Shown one piece after another: positions 16,571-24,731 of a DNA stretch of 33,238 nt. The notes under the pieces are model-generated. The model was given only the letters and a program-made list of their open reading frames with translations, was not told the origin of the DNA and did no database searches. The DNA is from Bacillota bacterium (GTDB lineage Bacteria > Bacillota > Sulfobacillia > Sulfobacillales > Sulfobacillaceae). The DNA lies in contig JAKBWA010000008.1 in NCBI GenBank assembly GCA_021841025.1, forward strand, positions 1 through 33,238, read 5' to 3'. The position numbers and the translations under genes are program-made. The stretch's first letter is position 1. Each line of letters opens with the position of its first letter.

Positions 16571-17609
16571 GCCCGGGTGACAGGGTAATCCCCGGAATTC
16601 TGCCGCGTTTTGCCACAGGTTGGTCCTCGATAGCCTTAAGGTCCATCGTCATGTCAAGAGGAGGCGCGGCCGCAATATAACTGCCTACTCCAAATCCTGT
16701 TGCCCCCGCCTCTTTCAAAAGACGAATCTTGTCTGGCGTCAAACCACCTGAAACAAAAATACCGACATGGTCATGGCCCTTTTGCGCAAGACGCGTGCGA
16801 ATTTCATGCACGAGTTCCGGAGTGACACCGCCGCGTTCTCTGGGAGTATCCAAACGGATGGCATCCAACCGCCCATCTAGAGCTTCTGCCACTCGAAGCG
16901 CTTCCTCAGCTTCATCTTTAAATGTGTCGACCAGAACCACCCGCGGGGATTCCGGAGGCATTATGCGGTCGTATGCCACAGCCGCCTGGACTGTGTCTCC
17001 TGCCATTAACAATAACGCATGGGGCATCGTGCCAGACGGCATTTGTCCCGCTTGACGCGCACCCAAAATGCTGCTCGCTCCTTGTGCCCCGCCAACCAAA
17101 GCAGCTCTGTCCATGACAGAGGCTACCGCAGGGTGGACATGACGGGCCCCAAAAGAAAAGACCGGTACGCCTTGGGCAGCCTCCACGATTTCTCTGGTGG
17201 CCGTAGCCCATCCAGACGAGGAGGCCAGTATTCCCAAAAGCGCTGTTTCAAAAAGGCCAAAGTCTCCGTAGTGTCCGGTAATCCGCATCACTACTTGCTT
17301 GCTTGTTATCTGAACTCCCTCGTCCAAAGCTTCAACTTGAACGGGAATAGGCGCCATCAGTGCTAAAGCTTCTTCAATTCCGGCTAAAATCCCGGGTCGA
17401 TTGGCAAAAATTTCTGCAGTAACATTTAAGTTGTGCAACTGTAATTCCTTAAGAATTTGTTGAGTTCCCACAAAGTAAACGTCAGCGGTAATTCCGGCCT
17501 GAATTTCTTCGGGGGTTGCCGACCTTATGCTCCTCTTGGCGGGGTGATACTGCGAAACGGCCTGAATACTTGACACCACGTTTTTCAAATCGGTATTGGG
17601 TGTATTCAT
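16536..17609 (-). CDS. pncB: Nicotinate phosphoribosyltransferase (short form)
   Basis: About 357 residues. It would make nicotinate mononucleotide from nicotinate and PRPP for NAD salvage. Seen: EEIQAGITADVYFVGTQ, GHYGDFGLFETALLGILASSSG, SFGARHVHPAV with a GGAQGASS region, LVDTFKDEAEEAL, and a phosphate-binding IFVSGGLTPDKIRLLKEAG. These fit the NadC-like NAPRTase subfamily. The start is uncertain: ATG 17609 has AAGGG 12 nt upstream, ATG 17621 has it immediately adjacent. Either way the first 40 or so codons overlap the 3' end of rluB in another frame. It also overlaps the convergent SWIM gene by 35 nt at its end. Confidence 0.9.
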   Translation of the reverse strand: MNTPNTDLKNVVSSIQAVSQYHPAKRSIRSATPEEIQAGITADVYFVGTQQILKELQLHNLNVTAEIFANRPGILAGIEEALALMAPIPVQVEALDEGVQITSKQVVMRITGHYGDFGLFETALLGILASSSGWATATREIVEAAQGVPVFSFGARHVHPAVASVMDRAALVGGAQGASSILGARQAGQMPSGTMPHALLLMAGDTVQAAVAYDRIMPPESPRVVLVDTFKDEAEEALRVAEALDGRLDAIRLDTPRERGGVTPELVHEIRTRLAQKGHDHVGIFVSGGLTPDKIRLLKEAGATGFGVGSYIAAAPPLDMTMDLKAIEDQPVAKRGRIPGITLSPGLTIRQKRPSDG

Positions 17610-18378
17610 TGAACCTGTCATCCCTTCGATTCATTGAATTCTTTTTCTTAGATTGCTTCACTAAAGCATAGAGTTCCTTCACTTCGCGATGCGTCAGAGG
17701 GCGTAGCTTACCCTCCGCCAACGAATCGAGAGTAAGGGAGCCAAATGCGATACGTTTCAGAGAAATAACAGGATGACCAATAGCTTCAAAAATTCGCCTC
17801 ACCTCGCGCTTGCGTCCCTCTATAAGTGTCAGCCAAAAAAGCGTCCGGTTATTCTCAGACCGGATCACGCGTACATCTCGAGGTTGTGCATAGCCGTCAT
17901 CCAGTAAAATTCCTCGCATTAACCGGGCCAGATGTGTCCTTCTTGGCACTCCTTCGACCCACGTCTCATATACCTTAGGCACTGCATAAGATGGATGCAT
18001 CAATCGATGCGCCAAAAACCCGTCATTAGTTAAAACGAGCAAACCCGAGGTCTCTTTATCTAAACGGCCTACAGGGAATACACGTCCAAACTTTGAAGCT
18101 ACAAGTTCGGAAATAACATGTTCGGCATGCGGATCCTTTAACGACGTCGTATATCCTGGCGGCTTATTCAACATTAAGTACACTCGCTGGAGACGAAGTC
18201 GAAGAGGGTGGCCATCGACCACAATTTTGTCAGTATCCGTGTCAGCCTCTTGGCCAATTAACGCGATTTTGCCATTGACCATCACCCTGCCGGATCTCAT
18301 CCACACTTCAGCTTCACGTCTCGAACACAGTCCTGCCTGAGCCAATATCTTTTGCAACCTGGCTTTCACAGCCGTCAC
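17482..18378 (-). CDS. rluB: Ribosomal large-subunit pseudouridine synthase B family
   Basis: 298 residues from GTG 18378. It isomerises a uridine in 23S rRNA. An N-terminal S4 domain (RLQKILAQAGLCSRREAE) is followed by the RsuA-type catalytic core with GRLDKETSGLLVLTNDG (catalytic Asp), NKPPGYTTS, and LIEGRKREVRRIFEAIGH. The core ends near LYALVKQSKKK; a further ~55 basic residues read across the start of the pncB-like gene and have no family counterpart I recognise. That tail may be a by-product of the shared DNA. Confidence 0.93.
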   Translation of the reverse strand: MTAVKARLQKILAQAGLCSRREAEVWMRSGRVMVNGKIALIGQEADTDTDKIVVDGHPLRLRLQRVYLMLNKPPGYTTSLKDPHAEHVISELVASKFGRVFPVGRLDKETSGLLVLTNDGFLAHRLMHPSYAVPKVYETWVEGVPRRTHLARLMRGILLDDGYAQPRDVRVIRSENNRTLFWLTLIEGRKREVRRIFEAIGHPVISLKRIAFGSLTLDSLAEGKLRPLTHREVKELYALVKQSKKKNSMNRRDDRFNEYTQYRFEKRGVKYSGRFAVSPRQEEHKVGNPRRNSGRNYR

Positions 18379-18560
18379 CTCTTTTTCTCCAGCAAGTTCA
18401 TTTAATATGACAATGCTAAAAAGACTCGCCAGTTGACTGTTCGTGATTTCGTGATTCTCTGATTTTGAAGGCCGGGATCACTTGTTCTTGCTCGGCTTCT
18501 CTCTCCGATGATCCTGTCCCAACTCAGTTATGGCCCTGTGCAAAGGGAGCGCACTTCAGT

Positions 18561-18594
18561 ACAATTAAAGAAACCCCAGGAACGTTCTGGGTTT
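18561..18594 (-). terminator. Terminator after the RidA-family gene
   Basis: Minus strand AAACCCAG...CTGGGGTTT stem followed by CTTTAATTG, just after the 18609 stop. Confidence 0.6.
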
Positions 18595-18608
18595 TCCCCA
18601 CCAAAGTG

Positions 18609-19073
18609 TTATTCACGAACCTCAAAAATACACGCGACTTCCACTGCTGCATTTAAAGGCAAGGCATTGGTTCCGACGGCTAATCGGGCATGACGCCCCT
18701 TGTCTTGAAAAATTTCTTGCAATATCCATGAGGCTCCATTGATAACTTGAGGCTGATCGTGAAATGTCTCAGTGCTTTGTACATACCCTTCGACTCTAAT
18801 TACTCGTTCAAGACGGTCCAGACCTCCGGCAGCAACCGCCGCCACACTAATCGCGTTTAAGGCGGCTTGTTTTGCTGCCTCTTGAGCCTCTTTTACCGTG
18901 ATACTGTCCCCGACAATTCCTTCGGCTACAAGTTTTCCATCAAGAAATGGCAGTTGACCGGAGGTCAAACACCACTTTCCCGAAATCACAGCCGGAACAT
19001 AGGCCGCTACCGCTTGGGGGGCAGGAGGCAAAACGATTCCTAGTTCCTCTAGTCTTTGTGAAAGCCATCCCAT
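18609..19073 (-). CDS. RidA/YjgF-family protein
   Basis: 154 residues from the ATG at 19073, preceded by TTGGAGGAAT. The family includes enamine/imine deaminases that remove reactive 2-aminoacrylate. Seen: SGKWCLTSGQLPF, EAQEAAKQAALNAISVAAVAAGGLDRLERVIRVEGYV, and the C-terminal ARLAVGTNALPLNAAVEVACIFEV. Its length and GxNALPLNA ending fit the longer 'UK114-like 1' branch, in which the deaminase arginine is not always kept, so the exact activity is unproven. Divergent from spmB. Confidence 0.9.
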   Translation of the reverse strand: MGWLSQRLEELGIVLPPAPQAVAAYVPAVISGKWCLTSGQLPFLDGKLVAEGIVGDSITVKEAQEAAKQAALNAISVAAVAAGGLDRLERVIRVEGYVQSTETFHDQPQVINGASWILQEIFQDKGRHARLAVGTNALPLNAAVEVACIFEVRE

Positions 19074-19221
19074 TTTTATTCCTCCAATCATGCCTGTGTC
19101 AACACCGTCATATCTTTCCCTAGACAAGGCATCAGCGCTCGAGATTGTCCGCATTAGTATACCAGGTTGTCTCGGCTATTTCGACCGTTACCGGACTGCG
19201 ATCAAAGGAGTGGGCATTGTC

Positions 19222-19755
19222 ATGACCGCTATTATGGAGACGATTTCTATTTGGGCAATTCCCTTTCTCATTGGCTTTATTCCCTTTTACGGGTGGTTAA
19301 AGGGAGTCAAAGTCTATGAGAGTTTTGTTGAAGGAGCTAAAGAGGGATTCCGCATGGCTGTCCGGATGATCCCCTTCCTAGTCGGTATTTTGGTGGCTTT
19401 AAACATCTTTGAGGATTCAGGGGCTCTTGATGCCGTCATCCATTTTCTTTCCATCCCCCTTCAACATCTCGGGGTACCCGCGCCGATCGTTCCTCTCTTA
19501 CTTGTTCGTCCTCTATCCGGAGGGGCCGCCTTGGGAATAACCACAGGCCTTTTACACCATTATGGGGCAGATTCATTTGTGGGTCGACTCGCCTCCACCA
19601 TCCAGGGCAGTACCGATACAACCTTCTACGTTATTACTCTCTACTTCGGCTCTGTAGGCATCAAAAAGATTCGTTATGCCCTTACCGTCGCTTTAATTGG
19701 GGATCTGGCAGGATTTATCGCGGCGGTCATCATTTGTCATCAACTTTTTCGTTAG
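19222..19755 (+). CDS. spmB: Spore maturation protein B
   Basis: 177 residues from the ATG at 19222 (AAGGAG 11 nt upstream), very close to the B. subtilis length. It is a nucleoside-recognition (Gate) domain membrane protein involved in spore core dehydration. Seen: IPFLIGFIPFYGWLKGVKVYESFVEGAKEGF, RMIPFLVGILVALNIFEDSGAL, RPLSGGAALGI and STIQGSTDTTFYVITLYFGSVGIKK. In most spore formers spmA and spmB are adjacent, same strand; here spmB faces spmA tail to tail. Confidence 0.95.
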   Translation: MTAIMETISIWAIPFLIGFIPFYGWLKGVKVYESFVEGAKEGFRMAVRMIPFLVGILVALNIFEDSGALDAVIHFLSIPLQHLGVPAPIVPLLLVRPLSGGAALGITTGLLHHYGADSFVGRLASTIQGSTDTTFYVITLYFGSVGIKKIRYALTVALIGDLAGFIAAVIICHQLFR

Positions 19756-19759
19756 CCTT

Positions 19760-19793
19760 AAGATTCTGATCCAAGTCTTTGGAGAAGAATCTT
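19760..19793. terminator. Weak hairpin between convergent spmB and spmA
   Basis: 8-bp stem AAGATTCT/AGAATCTT with an 18-nt loop between the two stop codons; only a short T-rich stretch follows. May terminate in either direction. Confidence 0.35.
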
Positions 19794-19799
19794 TCTCGC

Positions 19800-20390
19800 T
19801 TACAGTTTGTCATGGCGGTGAAAATACCGGAAAATGCGCTCGGCACTGATGGCCACAATAGAGGCTATCGTCGTGGCCAAGATCGTAGGTCCCACAATTT
19901 CCGTGGGATTCTTCGATCCCGCTGCCACTCTCAAGGCAATCACCGTAGCCGGGATCAGGTTAATAGACGCAGTATTGATCGCGAGAAACGTAATCATATT
20001 CGCCGACGCGCTGTCCTTTGCCGGATTTAGCTGCTGAAGTTCCTCCATCGCTTTGAGGCCAAATGGTGTGGCCGCTCCTCCCATCCCCAGGATATTGGCG
20101 GCCATGTTCATGAGCATATTTCCCATAGCCGGATGGTCTTTGGGCATGCCCGGAAATAACCGCGATACAAATGGGGAAAAAAGCCGTGAAATAGCTCGCA
20201 TTAGTCCTGATTCCTGTGCAATTTTAGCCATGCCCAGCCACAAGCTCATGATTCCAATAAAACCAAAAGCAACTTCTACGGCCTGATCACTACCATTTAC
20301 GATGGCTTTGGTGACAGAGATCATGGAGTGATTCAGAGCACTGACTATGAGCCCTCCCACAATTAACACTAGCCAGACGATATTAACCAT
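19800..20390 (-). CDS. spmA: Spore maturation protein A
   Basis: 196 residues, ATG behind GGGGGG. Nucleoside-recognition Gate-domain membrane protein, partner of SpmB. Seen: EVAFGFIGIMSLWLGMAKIAQESGLM, FPGMPKDHPAMGNMLMNMAANILGMGGAATPFGLKAMEELQ and SANMITFLAINTASINLIPATVIALR, all well conserved. Its upstream side (20.4-21.4 kb) holds no intact gene; in many Clostridia dacB precedes spmA, and it is missing here. Confidence 0.96.
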   Translation of the reverse strand: MVNIVWLVLIVGGLIVSALNHSMISVTKAIVNGSDQAVEVAFGFIGIMSLWLGMAKIAQESGLMRAISRLFSPFVSRLFPGMPKDHPAMGNMLMNMAANILGMGGAATPFGLKAMEELQQLNPAKDSASANMITFLAINTASINLIPATVIALRVAAGSKNPTEIVGPTILATTIASIVAISAERIFRYFHRHDKL

Positions 20391-21372
20391 TCTTATCCCC
20401 CCAATATTCTAGGGGACAATATATGAATGTTCATCTTGTTACAGACCAAACCTGGCGGCTTATTTAGATAGCGGGGGGTAGGAAAGTCCGAGCAATATAT
20501 TCTCCGTCACCTTCTTTCACTACTTGTCCAAAAAAACTAGGGGCCAGTACCCAATCCCCACCATGACGGGCGGTTGTCACAACAACGTTATCGTCACAGG
20601 ATGAATGACTTCATCTGTTTTCAGTTTTTTTCGGAAAAATCCGCGAGTGAGTGTTCCTTAGTTGATCCGAGGGGATTGGCTGAAAGCGCGGCAGGCATTC
20701 TTGGAGCTGGTGCGTGGAATACCAGCCATCTCGTTCCAGCATGGCGTATACAGAAAACTCATCTGATTTTTAGGGGGATTTTCCGTGCATAACCTCTCTT
20801 GTTCGTCACCACCGGAGATCGCCCCGGATTTTGTGTTAGTGGGCTATGGCTTAGTCCAAAATTGGAGCCCAAATCTCAGAGGGAACAGAGCCTATAGTTA
20901 TGATGCGGAAGAATACGGGTAAATTAAAACCCACTTTAAGCCCAGCATCGTCTTCGGGTTTCACGCACCCTCGCCCACTTCTCAATCAGCCAGTACTGAA
21001 GCTTTCGAATCCGCTTATCTAGAAAAAATAAACCCAAGGCAAATTTACGCCGCAGCAAACGAACAAGGCCTGCGCTCGGGGTAGATCGACGACCAAGTCT
21101 TCCTCCTGACCGAACTCTCCACCAAGACCTCCCAAACACGTTCCGCTGTACGCGTTCGGACGCCGAAAATCACTTAGGTGCGGCGCCCGTAGAATTCATG
21201 ACATCTATTAGCTAAAAAAGCCATGGTTTGTCCATTGATTTTACCCCCGGTCCGTGTAAAGGACATTCAAGATACCATCAGGGTTCTTTAAATATCCCAA
21301 CCGTTGAACCGAAACATCTAAGACACGGGTCGTCGCGACCCAGTTATTCCTCATGCTCCCATAGCCAGAATC
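20391..21372. other. About 1 kb without an intact recognisable gene
   Basis: Between spmA and panC only short or stop-interrupted frames occur. A minus-strand frame at 20464-20580 (GTG start, 38 codons, no ribosome site) could be a fragment. Another at 21241-21354 (37 codons) ends NVLYTDRG, faintly like a DDE-integrase strand. A longer plus-strand stretch with a ribosome site is listed separately. The picture is of decayed DNA at the junction of the conserved block and the inserted panC/NHEJ segment. Confidence 0.5.
20785..21177 (+). pseudogene. Stop-interrupted reading frame of unknown origin
   Basis: A GTG at 20785 has AGGGGGA 6 nt upstream and opens a 45-codon frame ending TAA at 20920-20922. 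The same frame continues with coding-like composition through a further TAG (about 21082) to about 21177. I do not recognise the product. It could be a disabled gene or chance. Confidence 0.3.
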
Positions 21373-22227
21373 TTACAACGACTCCATGACCACGTTATCA
21401 ATCAGGCGGGCGCGCCCGAGACGTGCCGCCAACGCCAGAATGACCGGGGAGTCGGCTATGGTGTCCACGGAAGCCAAAGTGTCAGCATCGACTAATGACA
21501 CATACTCTGGCTCAATGCCATGTGCTTCTAAGATCTTGAATGCTTCAGCAATTAATGAGCCTGCATGTCTTTCTCCACGCTCAAACAGTTTTTTACCAGC
21601 TAACAATGCCTGATAAAGAAAAGCCGCTTGATCTTTTTCCTGGGCAGTCAGGTATTGGTTGCGTGACGACATGGCTAACCCTGAAGGTTCCCGCACGGTG
21701 GGCACTCCCACAATTTCCACGGGAAAGTTTAAATCCCGGGTAAGTTGTCTGATAATAGCTAATTGCTGTGCATCTTTTTTTCCGAAGAACGCAAAATGGG
21801 GTCGAATGATATTGAATAATTTCGCAACCACAGTAGCTACTCCGTCAAAATGCCCAGGACGTCCTAGCCCACACATCGTATTCGTCATGGAGGGCAGAGT
21901 GATCACAGTTCGACTGGGCCCGTTGGGATACATCTCCGCCACTGAAGGCGCAAATACACTTAGAGGACCGTATCGTTCCAATGAATGAAGATCTTTCTCC
22001 AAATCTCTGGGATAGTTTTTAAAATCTTCATGAGGACCGAATTGAAGCGGGTTAACAAATATACTCACAATCACCACGGCTGCCCGTTTTTTAGCTTCTT
22101 CTACCAACGCCAGATGACCTTGGTGCAAAGATCCCATCGTCGGAACCAGAGCGACCCTTTCATTTGCCTGCCGGTCCAAAAATGCCTTCATAGCCTCTAA
22201 TGATTCCAGACAAACAATACTGGACAA
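21373..22227 (-). CDS. panC: Pantothenate synthetase (pantoate-beta-alanine ligase)
   Basis: 284 residues from TTG 22227, with AAGGAG 10 nt upstream. It joins pantoate and beta-alanine using ATP, the last step of pantothenate synthesis. Seen: PTMGSLHQGHLALVEEAK (HIGH-like nucleotide-binding motif), VSIFVNPLQFGPHEDFKNYPRDLEKD, GHFDGVATVVAKLFNI, FFGKKDAQQLAIIRQL, and SSRNQYL (KMSKS-like). It follows the oxidoreductase gene by 28 nt and is probably cotranscribed. panB and panD are not in the window. Confidence 0.96.
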   Translation of the reverse strand: MSSIVCLESLEAMKAFLDRQANERVALVPTMGSLHQGHLALVEEAKKRAAVVIVSIFVNPLQFGPHEDFKNYPRDLEKDLHSLERYGPLSVFAPSVAEMYPNGPSRTVITLPSMTNTMCGLGRPGHFDGVATVVAKLFNIIRPHFAFFGKKDAQQLAIIRQLTRDLNFPVEIVGVPTVREPSGLAMSSRNQYLTAQEKDQAAFLYQALLAGKKLFERGERHAGSLIAEAFKILEAHGIEPEYVSLVDADTLASVDTIADSPVILALAARLGRARLIDNVVMESL

Positions 22228-22255
22228 GAACTGATAACTCCTTCATAAAAGATTT

Positions 22256-22924
22256 TTAAGATTCAAATGACGCCTTTAACCGTCGTAGCAAGTGATCTTC
22301 ACTCAACGCCCCTTCAAAACTTTGTTTACGTCCGGTGTCCTGAATCGTCATGACTGTTTTAGGTACGACATAGACATCTTCCATTTCGGCCATTTCCGCA
22401 AACGCACTAGACTCAATCGACTCACCCCGAATTCTTGCCGGATTGGCCAATGCGATTTGGTGAACCAGGCGGACCGCCCGGGGACAATGGGGTCACGTCG
22501 GTGTCACGAACACCCGCAGCAACACATCATGTTCTAAATTGCGAATGTAATTAATGGTCTTTTCACTGAGCCGAGAGCGGCTAGTTGAAACATCCAAAAT
22601 ATCCTCGATGAGTACGGCAAATTCATATCCCGAAGGCATGCCCAAAATCCGGATTCCCGTATCGTCCTCATTTTTATCACGCAAGAGAAGCGTAGGCACA
22701 CGTTCCACACCATATAACGCAGCCAGAAGACGATTTTTATAAAAGTCATAGACTTCTAAGTGCAGCAAGTCCGGCATCAAACTCACCACCTCGTTCAAAA
22801 TGCCCTCAGTGTGGGTGCTCCAATCACGGCCCGGCTCAGAAAATAGCACCAGATGGACCGGAAACTTCAAGTCCCGGAACATCTCGGACAAGGTTTGACG
22901 GTCCCGCTCACCTAAGAATCCCAC
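22256..22924 (-). CDS. Glutaredoxin-like protein disulfide oxidoreductase with in-frame TGA (putative selenoprotein)
   Basis: 222 residues if TGA (22495-22493, codon 144) is read as selenocysteine. Start GTG 22924, 5 nt after GGGGGAG, gives MGFLGERDRQTLSEMF like archaeal/bacterial PDO proteins. The two thioredoxin folds align along their length with Pyrococcus-type PDO recalled from memory: VPTLLLR and GMPSGYEFAVLIEDILDVS in the N-half; RVFVTPT-[TGA]-PHCPRAVRLVHQIALAN and VVPKTVMTI in the C-half. The TGA stands precisely for the first cysteine of the catalytic CPHC (homologues: TPTCPYCP). No other stop or frame break occurs. The N-terminal CxxC seen in archaeal PDO is absent (LFSEPGRDW). PDOs form or shuffle disulfides in the cytoplasm. 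If selenium is not used, the gene is a nonsense pseudogene, or a truncated N-half is made. Upstream of panC in one transcript. Confidence 0.85.
22465..22495 (-). promoter_or_regulatory. Putative bacterial SECIS element following the TGA codon
   Basis: On the mRNA, UGA is followed after 11 nt by a 7-bp stem CCGGGCG/CGCCUGG (one GU pair) with a GUC loop that begins 18 nt after the UGA. Bacterial SECIS elements usually have the apical loop 16-37 nt from the UGA and a G among its first two bases; both hold. The GGUC run recalls the E. coli formate-dehydrogenase loop. The base after UGA is C, a weak termination context. Folding judged by eye. Confidence 0.6.
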
Positions 22925-23114
22925 AACTTCTCCCCCTTGCTCCAATTCGCCGCCCTACCTCTTGCTGTGCAAGTTTTTGATCTGGCCAATCTGGGCTAAG
23001 GCTGTTTGTGCTTACCGATTATCTATGATATTACACCTTAAATGTTCACGTCATAAAAACCATTTTATTTCCAAGATTTGTCCTATCCCTGCTCGATGGC
23101 GATCAGCTCTGTGT

Positions 23115-24731
23115 TCAATTTGCCGATTTTTCGCCAGACGCATCGGCAGAATGCGTTGGAGCCAGCTGGTCATCACTCGGCCATGTCAATCGCCGCCTTG
23201 TGGCCATGAATTCCTGACCCAAAGCATCCAGCCGCTCTTCAATCACCTTACGGTCGTCTTCCCAGAAGAAGATATCCAATAGTCTCTTCTCCAACGTACC
23301 ACGGCGTTCTAAGTGTCTCAAGATGACATCAAGTTCACCGACCACATGACGAAAGAGATCGATTTTCTCGTGCAGAAGATGCAAAATATTTTCTTCGATC
23401 GTATCCATAGTAAACAAGTTATAAATTTCTACAGGATGTTTCTGCCCCATGCGGTGAACCCGGCCGATACGCTGTTCAATACGCATTGGATTCCACGGTA
23501 AATCGAAATTAATCAATCGATGGCAAAATTGCAGATTTAATCCTTGCCCGCCAGCCTCAGTGGACACCAGCACACGATCCCCGTCTCGAAACCAAGCGAT
23601 AATCCGGTCACGTTCCGTCCGGCTTAAACCCCCATGAAACATTTCTGCCGAAATGTCTGCTTCCCGCAAGGCGTTAACAAGAGTTTTTTGTGTTTCGCGG
23701 TACTCGGTAAACACTAAAACATGACCGGATCCAGGCCGAATTAAGTCAATCAAATTCCGCATTTTGGATGTTTGAGGAATGGACCGGGCTAGGCTCAAAA
23801 GTTCTTCTTGAAGTGTCCCCAACCAATCGGAATGTTCTAAGGTGGGAATCAATGCTTGCGGAGAAGAACACAACTCGCGCTGAAGGGTGATCAGGGGAAG
23901 AATGGTTTGATTGCCCCGTAGCCGCTGGCGGTATTCATCTTTGAGAGCACGAGTCATGCCGTCATACAAACGGCGTTCTTGGGCACTTAGAACAATGGGC
24001 CATAGAGTGACTTCACGCGGCGGCAAGTCCAGTCCGACTTCTTGACGCCGGTTGCGGACCATCACTTTGGCCAGTAGTCTCTTCAGTGCCCGGGCATTTT
24101 TCGGTGTCCTTTTATCAAGAATAAACTGGCGATAAAAGCGCAAGTAACTGCCAAACAGACCGGGTTTTACCAGATTGACGAGCGTGTATAGCTCGTTCAG
24201 CTCATTCTCCATGGGCGTCGCAGTTAACAGCACCAAAAACCGCGATTTTAACCCTGCCACGAGACGGTAGTTTAACGTATCGGTATGTTTTAAATGATGG
24301 GCCTCATCAACAATAACCAAATCCCAATTCACGTATTGCAACTGTTGGTAAAGCGGGGATTTTTTAGCCTTGTCAATCGAAAAAACCCACAGCCACCCTT
24401 TGTCCCGAGCACTGTCGCAGGTACGCCATCCAAACTTGTTTCGCAATTCGTGAATCCATTGCGACACCAATCCCGCAGGAACTAATATCAGGACTTGATT
24501 CACCAGGCCCTTTGCTCTCAACTCCTGGGCAACGAGCCCGGCTTCAATAGTTTTTCCCAATCCCACTTCATCCGCAAGAATAGCACGGCCTTCCAAACGA
24601 TTGACGACGGTAAGAACGCTGTCAATTTGATAGCGGTGTAAGGTGAGCCCGTCCGCTAAATGCTGCTCAATCTTTGGCCAGCATTCAAGATGCGCAGTTA
24701 AATGGTCTAAAGACGGCTCTGCCTTACTCAT
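23115..24731 (-). CDS. SNF2-family DNA helicase/translocase linked to the NHEJ genes
   Basis: 538 residues from ATG 24731, whose ATGA overlaps the stop of the LigD polymerase gene. Helicase superfamily 2: motif I DEVGLGKTIEAG (about residues 54-65), Ia PAGLVSQW, motif II DEAHH (about 142-146), III LLTATPMENELNELYTL, then the C-lobe with VLVFTEYRETQKTL, VSTEAGGQGLNLQF and QRIGRVHRMGQ. It is short, without an N-terminal SWIM or other accessory domain. SNF2 enzymes push along duplex DNA and displace proteins. The coupling to Ku, ligase and polymerase suggests it clears ends or remodels protein-DNA during end joining; that is inference from context. Confidence 0.92.
   Translation of the reverse strand: MSKAEPSLDHLTAHLECWPKIEQHLADGLTLHRYQIDSVLTVVNRLEGRAILADEVGLGKTIEAGLVAQELRAKGLVNQVLILVPAGLVSQWIHELRNKFGWRTCDSARDKGWLWVFSIDKAKKSPLYQQLQYVNWDLVIVDEAHHLKHTDTLNYRLVAGLKSRFLVLLTATPMENELNELYTLVNLVKPGLFGSYLRFYRQFILDKRTPKNARALKRLLAKVMVRNRRQEVGLDLPPREVTLWPIVLSAQERRLYDGMTRALKDEYRQRLRGNQTILPLITLQRELCSSPQALIPTLEHSDWLGTLQEELLSLARSIPQTSKMRNLIDLIRPGSGHVLVFTEYRETQKTLVNALREADISAEMFHGGLSRTERDRIIAWFRDGDRVLVSTEAGGQGLNLQFCHRLINFDLPWNPMRIEQRIGRVHRMGQKHPVEIYNLFTMDTIEENILHLLHEKIDLFRHVVGELDVILRHLERRGTLEKRLLDIFFWEDDRKVIEERLDALGQEFMATRRRLTWPSDDQLAPTHSADASGEKSAN

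Noticed and set aside
20936-21139. Basic 67-codon minus-strand frame
   Set aside because: No ribosome site, biased Arg/Trp composition, opposite to a similarly weak plus frame; looks like chance.
22493-22495. Simple nonsense pseudogene reading of the oxidoreductase
   Set aside because: Possible, but the exact coincidence with the catalytic Cys codon, the absence of any other damage and the downstream hairpin make recoding more likely; kept as the main alternative.
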